A DNA stretch of 64,000 nt, from assembly GCF_003182155.1 (NCBI RefSeq), contig NZ_QGTG01000009.1:124001-188000 (forward strand). The letters are read 5' to 3'. Made by a program: the position numbers and the translations under genes. Under the pieces are notes generated by a model. It saw nothing but the letters and a program-made list of their open reading frames with translations, made no database searches and was not told where the DNA came from. Source of the DNA: Chitinophaga sp. S165 (GTDB lineage: Bacteria > Bacteroidota > Bacteroidia > Chitinophagales > Chitinophagaceae). Each line of letters starts with the position of its first letter. Position 1 is the first letter of the stretch. This document shows positions 26,748 through 34,241 of this stretch, one piece after another.

Positions 26748-26981
26748 TTACAGGCCATTCAGTTTCGTTACCATAGGAACCGGCTCTCCGCTCATCAGCC
26801 GGTTAAGGTCCTCTCTGGCAAAATACCCTGCTCCGTTTTTATATATCCGGAATTCTTCACATCGTTTCGCAAACTGTGTTCTACCCAGGTTGCAATAAAT
26901 AAGAGCCTCTTCGGGCTTTAAATAAGGCTTGTGGCATATGGCAACTGCCCTCATCACCAACACTTCCTCTTTTCTCATCAT
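26748..26981 (-). CDS. Excisionase-like helix-turn-helix protein
   Basis: A 77-residue basic protein with a MerR/excisionase-type winged helix: LKPEEALIYCNLGRTQFAKRCEEF followed by IYKNGAGYFAREDLNRLM. Its size and place next to the integrase suggest a recombination directionality factor or a small regulator of the island. Before the IS insertion it would have converged directly with the integrase. The IS ends 3 bp before the first coordinate of the gene without damaging the stop codon. Confidence 0.7.
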   Translation of the reverse strand: MMRKEEVLVMRAVAICHKPYLKPEEALIYCNLGRTQFAKRCEEFRIYKNGAGYFAREDLNRLMSGEPVPMVTKLNGL

Positions 26982-27359
26982 AACACATGATTTGGGTTTG
27001 AAAATTGTTAGCCAAGTACACGTTAATACCTCGGTTGATTATATCCGGAATTACCACTATAATTTCAGTATTGAAATAGTAAAGAAATGGGAGTTACTCG
27101 GGTCTGGGTGAGTAAGTGATCAAAAGCGGTAACTGTTTGGATGATCTTGATATAGGATCTATAGTATACAGTAATTGCTTTCAAATAACTATTATGGTCA
27201 ACAACCAGCTTTTCTGCTGATGTATTCTACTGCAGGTGAACGGTTGCGAGGACGGGTTGAAGAATAGCCAATTTTTCCTGCACACTGAGCTTAGTAGGCA
27301 TCGTAACCAACGGGAAATACCTGCAGCCGTCTTACCAGCGGTCTGTAGCTTATCTTGCG
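26982..27359. other. Intergenic stretch, 378 bp
   Basis: AT-rich and without a convincing gene on either strand. It probably carries the promoter of the minus-strand excisionase-like gene and the 3' region of the next gene. Confidence 0.5.
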
Positions 27360-28211
27360 TCATTTTAGTTTCCGTCCCTTTGTCTTGTTGGGTGGGATCA
27401 CTCTCATTTTTTCCGGGGGTAACCCACATTGTTGCCGGTTTTTGAGAATGGTTTTGGCGATAAAGGTTTGGGAGATATGTGTCGCTTTGGCAACCGGGTT
27501 TACTTCCATCATCACTTCGTTTAAATAGGCCGCATCACCTCCTTTTACCCGACCTCCAAAGGAGTTGTCGATCCGGGCGTATGATACAGGGTCCAGCCGA
27601 AACCAGGTGGGAAGTTCAATCAGGTACACATTTTTGGGTGTCCGGGTTAAATAGTCAGGCTCAATGTCAGCTATCTGCTTTTTAACTGCATCGTACCAGG
27701 CGGTGACTTTGTCGCTGGTTTGATAAAAATCTTTAAAAGAAAGACTACGTGTGAAATCGTGAATATTTCGCAATTCTTCCAGGCGTATATCCAGGAAATA
27801 TTTGGTGTTCATGATATCCACTTGTCTTAAGTGCCCCGATAAACGATTTATAATGGTTTGATTGGCGATGACAAAACCGGCATTATCCTTAAAACACTGC
27901 CTGTTGATTTTGTTCAGGGTCTCATCGTCTTTAATGGGATCTTTGAATAGTATTTCCGGTAACATGATATTTGTTTCATGAACCTGGTCTGCTACTACCT
28001 TTCTTTCAATCGAGTCGGTCTTACTATTGAATACGGCATGAACATAGCCGCTTTTAGCGGTGGCGCCCTCAAAGGAGGTGGCTAGCCGGGGATTTTTTTG
28101 CGGATATACCGTGCAAGTTTTGTAGTCAATGTTAAATACGATTCCCTTAACAAAGAATTGAGCCGCGTTAGGATCGCCTATTTCATTCATCTCTATTTTC
28201 ATAACGCTCAT
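27360..28211 (-). CDS. Uncharacterised island protein, 283 aa
   Basis: Not recognised. Soluble, no signal peptide or membrane segment. The N-terminal half is beta-rich (MKIEMNEIGDPNAAQFFVKG). The middle is helical with charged residues (DVKYFLDIRLEELRNIHDFT-like region). The C-terminal third holds PKNVYLIELPTWFRLDP, the Gly-rich NSFGGRVKGGDAAYLNE and a strongly basic tail (KTKGRKLK). The basic tail would allow nucleic-acid contact. It stands alone, flanked by long non-coding stretches. An internal Met at residue 4 is an alternative start. Confidence 0.65.
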   Translation of the reverse strand: MSVMKIEMNEIGDPNAAQFFVKGIVFNIDYKTCTVYPQKNPRLATSFEGATAKSGYVHAVFNSKTDSIERKVVADQVHETNIMLPEILFKDPIKDDETLNKINRQCFKDNAGFVIANQTIINRLSGHLRQVDIMNTKYFLDIRLEELRNIHDFTRSLSFKDFYQTSDKVTAWYDAVKKQIADIEPDYLTRTPKNVYLIELPTWFRLDPVSYARIDNSFGGRVKGGDAAYLNEVMMEVNPVAKATHISQTFIAKTILKNRQQCGLPPEKMRVIPPNKTKGRKLK

Positions 28212-28945
28212 TCATTAAGTTGAGTACCGATAGGGATATTTACACAATCCCAATTTCATTGTATTGGCTGAACTAATTTGGAAGTTTTAGGAAGATGGGA
28301 ATTATAATTTGACTTTGCCAAAGTTGGTTCCAATACCTACTTTGATTGTTAGCGTCGTTTTGTTGACGGTATATTGTCTGGAAAAATATGGAGTTCTATA
28401 TTAAAGTGAGTAGGCACGCATCCTCTCAACGTCGCTGTCGTTTTTTTACGGCTGCTGCTTTTGTTTAGATTGTCCTTCATTGCCAGCAGTCAGGGTGGTT
28501 TTTCGTTCTCCTATATTGGACATGGTGTCGGTTGGGCTGGATTCAAAAAGCTTTCGCAAATATCTTATTATCAATTACAAATAAATATCTTCCGGTTGCC
28601 TACTCACGTATTTACTCACCGCTGCACGGTAAGAGAATAATAAAGAGCTAAACGGTTGTTTGTTTAATATTGGTCGACGTTATATCTTATAGATCCAGTA
28701 GTTTTACTGAAGCATCGATTAAAGATTCCCACCTTTTCCCAATAGGGTAAAGGTAGGATTCATTTAAGTAGTTTTTCTATATATGGAATGGTAAGTCAAA
28801 ACGATTCTTTGGCTGACACAGCACCGCACTCATGTTCCTACGTAAACAGTATGTCTCTAACCAAAACAAGGATCATAAAGGTGATAATGAGTTGATGCCG
28901 ACACCTAGCTACCACCCAAACGACCCGGTCATCCGCGAGCAGCGC
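28212..28945. other. Intergenic stretch, 734 bp
   Basis: No supported gene. A plus-strand frame starting at 28832 runs into the protease gene on the other strand and looks like a shadow. The composition is AT-rich with a few short T runs. It could contain remnants of lost cargo. Confidence 0.5.
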
Positions 28946-29944
28946 TTAAAAATGCGCCGGGTCCCGATGATGGCTAAGGCCTGGCATACTGCGTGCCAAA
29001 TCTATTATCTGATTACCGTAGGCTTGAATATCGGCTTCATTGGCGGCGAATATAGTAGCAAGGTTTTTCACTGGGTCTCCGTATGTGGGCAGTAAGAGTC
29101 TTTCAGCGAGTCTAAAAGCCTTCGTAAGCGCAGCCCGGTCGTCCAGAACAATGCCATCCGGCACATTGGCGCGTATAATTTTAGGCAGGTATCGGGCTAT
29201 AAAAGCAATCCGTACCAAGGGATGAGGGTGATCTAATTCACCATAATATATTACAGGAAACTTTTTCGCAAAATGCACCATTAAACAGAATATACCTGCC
29301 TGAGCGGCGGCGGTGAGGTCTGTAACCTGTTCGCTGGTGCCGTTTTGCCAGTTATCGTGCTCATCTTTGAAATGCCCGGTGAGCAGCCAACCTACCCTGT
29401 GCGCTGCCACATGGTCTGCGTCCATTTCCAAAGCGTGTCTTACCGGAACACTGGCTGGAGGGGTTGGCAAACCTTGCCTTTCTTCGACGGTGAAAGGTAC
29501 TGCCGGACTTAGCTGTAACAAATGCGCATATTCGTGCTGGTAACAGAACGATAAAACAAATTGTAAAATTGATATCGATGGTTCATTGCCTGTACTGGCC
29601 AACACCTGGCCAATTTCTGCAAATTCCGGCAGATCAAACACCTGCTGCTGGCCATCAAACAATGTGAACATGGTTTCAACTAATCCGCAATTGATGCCGA
29701 TCATCTTAGGATTTCTGCCGGGGCTGGCAAATGCGTTTACTGTTGGTCGTTCCACGAATAGTAATACGGGTGGCGGCCAGCCTAACATTTGTGCCCTGTC
29801 CTGCAGGTGCCCATCCATGGCAATATAAAAAGTGTCATATAATTCATGAAGTTGCCTGTTAGCACTATAGTCATAAATCGGTTTATCGAGCGTAAGTTCC
29901 CCATTGGCAAATCTATCCAGTACATTGCGGTATGCTGCTGTCAT
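28946..29944 (-). CDS. M48-like zinc metalloprotease
   Basis: A 332-residue predicted soluble gluzincin. The zinc site HEYAH is at 137-141 and the third-ligand region EMDADHVAAH at about 173-182. A preceding NAFASPG at 70-76 and a following DHPHPLVRIAF are the marks of the M48/HtpX-Ste24-type fold. No transmembrane anchor is visible, unlike HtpX. It lies 244 bp downstream of the DUF6527 gene on the same strand, so it may process or remove the ubiquitin-like protein of that operon (inference). It could also be an independent effector, as some gluzincins on islands act in phage exclusion. Confidence 0.75.
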   Translation of the reverse strand: MTAAYRNVLDRFANGELTLDKPIYDYSANRQLHELYDTFYIAMDGHLQDRAQMLGWPPPVLLFVERPTVNAFASPGRNPKMIGINCGLVETMFTLFDGQQQVFDLPEFAEIGQVLASTGNEPSISILQFVLSFCYQHEYAHLLQLSPAVPFTVEERQGLPTPPASVPVRHALEMDADHVAAHRVGWLLTGHFKDEHDNWQNGTSEQVTDLTAAAQAGIFCLMVHFAKKFPVIYYGELDHPHPLVRIAFIARYLPKIIRANVPDGIVLDDRAALTKAFRLAERLLLPTYGDPVKNLATIFAANEADIQAYGNQIIDLARSMPGLSHHRDPAHF

Positions 29945-30188
29945 AGTTTATATTTTTCGTTTTAAGTGCTTGCCGAATTTTTTTCAATCTCATATCTTAA
30001 CCGGCCGGCGGCGGCCAATTGTCTGTCGGTTAGGCGCCTTAATATCGTTCGGGTAATAAATAATCTTTTCTCATTCCATACATATTTGATGACTGTAAGC
30101 AGAATCACTCACACGGATAAATAAGGTGTTGTCATCGAATGCCTGTGGCATTTGGTGATAATATTGGCACGCGGTGGGCTTTCTTCCG

Positions 30189-30578
30189 CTAGTTATTTAA
30201 ACGATCATTACCAGGCCGGCGCTTTTTGTTCGCACGTTTTTTGGATTTAATATTGTTTTTAAGTCGTTCTAACCATGTATGAAAGCCAGATTTGTTCCTG
30301 CCAGATTCGATGGCCGGTATAGCCATGTTTTTTCGAACCCAGTAATGTGACCTGCAGGGAAACTGCCAGTTACCTACTGATGGGGACAACGAGATTGTCT
30401 CTCCGTCAAAGGTTAATTTCCAATCTGAGGGAGATAGGTGTATAACCACCTCATTGCCACAACCACAGGCACACTTGTGGACCACTACACTGCAGGTGAT
30501 CGAAACGTATAACTTTCCATCTTCCAGTTGGTCTGGCATAAACTCAACAAATTCATGGGTTAAAATCTGAGGTATCAT
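30189..30578 (-). CDS. DUF6527 family Cys/His protein of the ubiquitin-like operon
   Basis: 129 residues. The pattern EFVEFMPDQLEDGKLYVSI, then HKCACGCGNEV, LSPSDWKLTFDGE and FPCRSHYWV, fits DUF6527. The clustered Cys36/38/40, Cys75 and His78 suggest a metal-binding treble-clef-like site, proposed as part of prokaryotic ubiquitin-like pathways. The start at 30578 matches the usual family N-terminus and overlaps the E1-like gene by 26 bp; an ATG at 30608 would add 10 residues. The basic C-terminus (KKRANKKRRPG) is long. Confidence 0.85.
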   Translation of the reverse strand: MIPQILTHEFVEFMPDQLEDGKLYVSITCSVVVHKCACGCGNEVVIHLSPSDWKLTFDGETISLSPSVGNWQFPCRSHYWVRKNMAIPAIESGRNKSGFHTWLERLKNNIKSKKRANKKRRPGNDRLNN

Positions 30579-31728
30579 ACTGAGAGGTGTTGATTGTGTA
30601 GGTTGCATTGTGTTCCATCATTAAATCTTGATAAAAGCCGAACATCTTTTTCCACTTGATAACTGCCATCGTTGCATTAAGCATGTTCAGATCTGCAATC
30701 TGTATATTGGAAGCATACAGATCGTCTTCTGCATCAATCAATGCTACACGGCTCTTCAGATGATCGCTTTTTGCCGCAGTGCCAACCGTCATTCTCGTCG
30801 TGCCTATCAAACTATCGCCTACTATTTCCACTCCCATTCCAACATCAATGAACGGCTTACCCTGACCCAGCAAAAATGCAGATATTACTGCCCGCGAGCT
30901 GTTGCTGTCTATACTGATGAAAGTGAAATCAAATTCGGCTAACTCGGAAATATTCTCAGATGTAATGCGAACTGAATGGGCGATGATATTGCGATGCATG
31001 GTTTCATACTGTCTTTTGAAGTAGTCCACTTTGAAATGCACCTCGGCCAGTTCATCCAAGCTCGGTGCGCCGGGAGCCCTAAAGGCGTTATGCTGCAAGA
31101 AAACATCTGCATCAAACAGATGTATCTCCGCGACCGGTGTTTTGGCGATCAAGTCTAGGATATAGCTACCCGTACCCCCCAAACCGATAATGGCCACCTT
31201 CTGTCCTGCCAACTTTTTGTTGATTTCAACTATGTGCGCACGAACTGAATTAGTATCCGGGTAACAAAAAACACTCTCACTTTCGCCTGTTTGCGTACGT
31301 CGAAAGGTGAGTGGCGTCGCTGCCTTGTCAAGGGCCTTTGCTTGTGCAGAAAGGATGCTTGCGTAGGTATGCACTTTCTCGTAGTAATCCGCATATCCAT
31401 CCGGCGGTTTATTTGAAAAAGATCGATCCACAGCTATAGTGTCCGTAAAAACCTGCGGCTGTTCACTGTGATAGATACCTTTAATGATCTGTCCATCTGT
31501 ATTACAAGGCTGACCACCTGCAAAGTACATCACATGGTCCGATGGACGCAGTGTTTTGCCTGCATTTTGCGTTAGTGGGCATACCAGCTTACCATAGGCT
31601 ACTTCTCGCTTGGCATTGACATAGGGGATGTGGTGGGCTACCAAGTAGCCCCCACAAACCTCTATCTCGTAACCGGAATCTTGCAGTTTCATAAGATCTG
31701 CATTATGATTTATCAGTTGCTGAGACAT
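30553..31728 (-). CDS. E1-like ThiF protein with N-terminal DUF6791
   Basis: 391 residues. Residues 1-165 form the DUF6791 region, with Cys50 in KLVCPLTQN and Cys75 in GGQPCNTDG. The ThiF/UBA adenylation domain follows: Gly-rich loop IIGLGGTGSY (181-190), acidic pair LFDADVF (206, 208) and the HNAFR Asn/Arg (214, 217). The end IADLNMLNATMAVIKWKKMFGFYQD is typical of this E1 subfamily. It should activate a ubiquitin-like C-terminus with ATP. No conserved zinc CxxC pairs are visible. It overlaps both neighbours (26 bp each), so the three proteins are translationally linked. Confidence 0.88.
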   Translation of the reverse strand: MSQQLINHNADLMKLQDSGYEIEVCGGYLVAHHIPYVNAKREVAYGKLVCPLTQNAGKTLRPSDHVMYFAGGQPCNTDGQIIKGIYHSEQPQVFTDTIAVDRSFSNKPPDGYADYYEKVHTYASILSAQAKALDKAATPLTFRRTQTGESESVFCYPDTNSVRAHIVEINKKLAGQKVAIIGLGGTGSYILDLIAKTPVAEIHLFDADVFLQHNAFRAPGAPSLDELAEVHFKVDYFKRQYETMHRNIIAHSVRITSENISELAEFDFTFISIDSNSSRAVISAFLLGQGKPFIDVGMGVEIVGDSLIGTTRMTVGTAAKSDHLKSRVALIDAEDDLYASNIQIADLNMLNATMAVIKWKKMFGFYQDLMMEHNATYTINTSQYDTSDFNP

Positions 31729-32386
31729 TAATGATCATTTTTGATTTTACAAATACGACATCACCTTCAATCATAGAACCTTCAGGGTTTTGCTCCGGCC
31801 CTTTTTTATAAGTGACAGTGTATACCCTGCATTCATTCGGTAGCTGTTCTCCGTAAGCCAATATAATCGCTTCGCTATAGCTGATTTTCGACTTCTTCCA
31901 GACTTTCTCCTTGCCGTTCACCCACAGCAGAAATTCATACACCACTTCTTTAGAATAAAAGTGTTCAATTCCCGGGCGTGCCAGGTCAACAAAATCATTG
32001 TTACCGATCAATTCGTCATCCCATGGGCCCTGAATCGCGAGGTATATTTGGTGATCCCTTGGTATAGATGCCTGTTGATGTATCAGGTTTCCATTTATGT
32101 ACTGGCTACGTGATTCAAAGCGAACACCGTTGATAGTATACTCCAGTGGTTGCAGTACGTAGAAATGTTCGACCTCCGGACGGGCTAAGTCTACCAGAGT
32201 GTCGTCGAGCACGGGCTCATCCTTCCATGGGGCCTGTACCCTTAGATAGATCTCAGCCTCAGGGCTGAGATTTCCTAGTTTGCGGACCTGGGCACCTGTG
32301 ATATATTGCTCGGTCCAAGTAAATTTCTTACCTTCTATAATCAGCTCAAGGGTACGCTGTAGCCCTACTAAGTCATTCTGTTTCAT
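31703..32386 (-). CDS. Multi-ubiquitin protein with three beta-grasp repeats
   Basis: 227 residues made of three similar beta-grasp units at about 12-77, 78-145 and 146-218. Units 1 and 2 share the patterns IxGxxFxxxxQYI, YLxxQxPWDDE or APWKDE, and VDLARPxxEHFY. Unit 3 is more diverged and ends MIINVSATDKS. No C-terminal Gly-Gly is visible at the end or between units. First gene of the operon with the E1-like and DUF6527 proteins, known from genomic surveys as a polyubiquitin-like/E1 gene neighbourhood. It could be conjugated after trimming, or act as a scaffold. Confidence 0.88.
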   Translation of the reverse strand: MKQNDLVGLQRTLELIIEGKKFTWTEQYITGAQVRKLGNLSPEAEIYLRVQAPWKDEPVLDDTLVDLARPEVEHFYVLQPLEYTINGVRFESRSQYINGNLIHQQASIPRDHQIYLAIQGPWDDELIGNNDFVDLARPGIEHFYSKEVVYEFLLWVNGKEKVWKKSKISYSEAIILAYGEQLPNECRVYTVTYKKGPEQNPEGSMIEGDVVFVKSKMIINVSATDKS

Positions 32387-32519
32387 TTTTACAAAAGTTT
32401 TGTTTTTCCTCCAATCCTACTGCCGCGTCCAGGAGAAATCGACCGGACAGTGTAGCTTCGTTTCACGCTTGTATTTTCACGAGGAAACCACTTACTTTGT
32501 AAAACGATATTTCCGTAGA

Positions 32520-32601
32520 CTGAGGAGATGAGCCTCAGCGGGAAAAAGTTTTCAGAGGACTTTTTCCACTTAAAGGCTGGGTGCTACAACATCCAGCCTT
32601 T
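32520..32601. ncRNA. Three consecutive hairpins between divergent operons
   Basis: Hairpin 1: CTGAGG / CCTCAG at 32520-32538. Hairpin 2: GGAAAAAGT / ACTTTTTCC at 32541-32567. Hairpin 3: AAAGGCTGGGTG / CATCCAGCCTTT at 32572-32601, 12 bp with one G-T pair. They sit in the 378-bp non-coding region between the ubiquitin-like operon and the XRE-kinase-TPR operon. They could be a small RNA, a leader of the ubiquitin-like transcript or a terminator cluster that insulates the two units. Strand and transcription are not determined. Confidence 0.45.
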
Positions 32602-32707
32602 GGTATTTTCATCAGCTATGTAATTAAGAATTAAAAACATGTTGTAAAATTACACAATCTAAGAATATCAAGCAAATTAATTTTTAATTAGCATAAACTT
32701 AGCTGAA

Positions 32708-32739
32708 TTTGGTAAACTGAGTAGAATCGATTACCTTTG
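32708..32739 (+). promoter_or_regulatory. Promoter of the XRE-kinase-TPR operon
   Basis: TTTG (32708-32711) and TACCTTTG (32732-32739), spacer 20 bp, 25 bp ahead of the XRE start codon. Confidence 0.8.
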
Positions 32740-32764
32740 CAAAACAGACAAAACGATACTCTTT

Positions 32765-33109
32765 ATGGACGGTTTGGGAAAAGCATTAAAGCGTTCAAGG
32801 GAACTAATACCCATGACTTTGAGGCAAGTGGAAGAATCGACCGGTATTTCAAATGCCTACTTGAGTCAACTCGAGAACGGAAAGATTAAAAAACCCTCTG
32901 CAAACGTTTTATATAAGTTAGCTTCATTATATAACGAACCGCTAGATAGTTTTCTGGCCGCCGCTGGTATTATAGAAGATTATAAACCGGAAAAGAGCAG
33001 ACTGCTTTCTGCTTCTCCGGCGTTGGCTGCAGAAGAACTCACCAATGAAGAAGAAAAGCAACTCTTAGATTACTTGAAATACATACGGTATCAAAAGAGT
33101 CTTTCGTGA
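32765..33109 (+). CDS. XRE-family helix-turn-helix regulator
   Basis: 114 residues with an N-terminal Cro/CI-type HTH at about 5-60: GKALKRSRELIPMTLRQVEE, STGISNAYLSQLENGKIKKPS and VLYKLASLYNEPLDSFL. The C-terminal 50 residues are helical and charged and may serve dimerisation or sense the neighbour protein. First gene of an operon with the kinase (51 bp downstream) and TPR genes, so it probably controls them and possibly the divergent ubiquitin-like operon. Confidence 0.9.
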   Translation: MDGLGKALKRSRELIPMTLRQVEESTGISNAYLSQLENGKIKKPSANVLYKLASLYNEPLDSFLAAAGIIEDYKPEKSRLLSASPALAAEELTNEEEKQLLDYLKYIRYQKSLS

Positions 33110-33160
33110 TCATCTTCAAATCCTACTGGAAAATTTAACGCTGCTAAATCTTGCTGCTAA

Positions 33161-34240
33161 ATGGAGAATCCGACGGAATACCTACTCAACCTGGAATTAG
33201 AAGATGAATGGGTGGTTATTGAACGAATCAATCAAATGGAAGCCGAAAATGGGATGTTAGAAAAAACAGGGGGAAACTTTTCGATTGGCTATAAAGTTCA
33301 AAGAGGCGATGATATTGCCTTTTTGAAGGCGTTTGATATTTCAAGGGCGCTTACCGGAAATAATCGTATGCTGGCGTTAAATCAGATAACTACCATGTAC
33401 CTCTACGAAAAAGAGCTCCTGGATATTTGCAAGGGTCAGAAGATGGACAAGGTGGTAAAGATTCTGGCAGCTGGTGAGGTTCAGCCAATAGAGCATAATC
33501 CTAATAAGCATTTTGTTCCCTATTTAATATTCGAGTTAGCGGAGACAACGATACGTGATCATCTCTTTGAAGTATTTGATGCAATTGATAATGCCTGTTT
33601 GATGCGCTCTTTACATGATGTTGCAGTAGGAATTTCGCAACTACATGGCGCAGGAATTGCACATCAGGATATAAAGTGTTCCAACGTTTTGCTATTTGAC
33701 AAAGGCGGGAATTGTAAGGTAGCAGATCTCGGTCGCGCAGAGAATAAGGAGAATAAGTCGCCGATATTCAACATGACTATCGCGGGTGACCCGGATTATG
33801 CACCGCCTGAGCAGAAATATAGACAGAAGTACAGATACACTGATCAAGAATGGGAAACAAGACGTATCGCGACAGATCTTTATCATCTGGGGAGCTTGAT
33901 TACTTTCTATTATACCCAAAGTCCGATGACGAGTCTGTATGCGACCGTCTTACCCCCGGAACTACAGTATGGTGTATGGAATGGAACATATGAGGAGATA
34001 CTGCCGGACATGAAAAACGCTTTTTCAGAGATTTTGCAATACCTGGAGGAACAGTTAGAAGACCGCTTTTCAGATAAACAGATCGCAAGTGAAATTATGA
34101 AACTTGTAAAATATTTATGCGATCCGGACCCTTGCAAAAGAGGTCATCCAGACAGCCATGCTACGAGTCGTTATTCTATGGAACGCTTTATTTCAATATT
34201 CGACAGGTTGACAACCAAGTTCGAAAGTAAATTAATGTAA
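33161..34240 (+). CDS. Eukaryotic-like Ser/Thr protein kinase
   Basis: A 359-residue cytosolic kinase without a transmembrane segment. Motifs in order: a glycine loop variant GGNFSIGYKV (37-46), catalytic Lys in IAFLKAFDI (K56), HQDIKCSN (168-175, HRD read as HQD), DLGR (189-192, DFG read as DLG), and GDPDYAPPEQ (209-218). The catalytic Asp and Asn are retained, so it is probably active. The stop is one base from the start of the TPR gene, so a kinase-partner pair is likely. Such kinases are common in defence modules; no target can be read. Confidence 0.88.
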   Translation: MENPTEYLLNLELEDEWVVIERINQMEAENGMLEKTGGNFSIGYKVQRGDDIAFLKAFDISRALTGNNRMLALNQITTMYLYEKELLDICKGQKMDKVVKILAAGEVQPIEHNPNKHFVPYLIFELAETTIRDHLFEVFDAIDNACLMRSLHDVAVGISQLHGAGIAHQDIKCSNVLLFDKGGNCKVADLGRAENKENKSPIFNMTIAGDPDYAPPEQKYRQKYRYTDQEWETRRIATDLYHLGSLITFYYTQSPMTSLYATVLPPELQYGVWNGTYEEILPDMKNAFSEILQYLEEQLEDRFSDKQIASEIMKLVKYLCDPDPCKRGHPDSHATSRYSMERFISIFDRLTTKFESKLM

Positions 34241-34241
34241 T

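Noticed and set aside
28832..29095. Plus-strand ORF of 87 codons over the protease gene
   Set aside because: It overlaps the better supported protease on the other strand and has no protein-like features.
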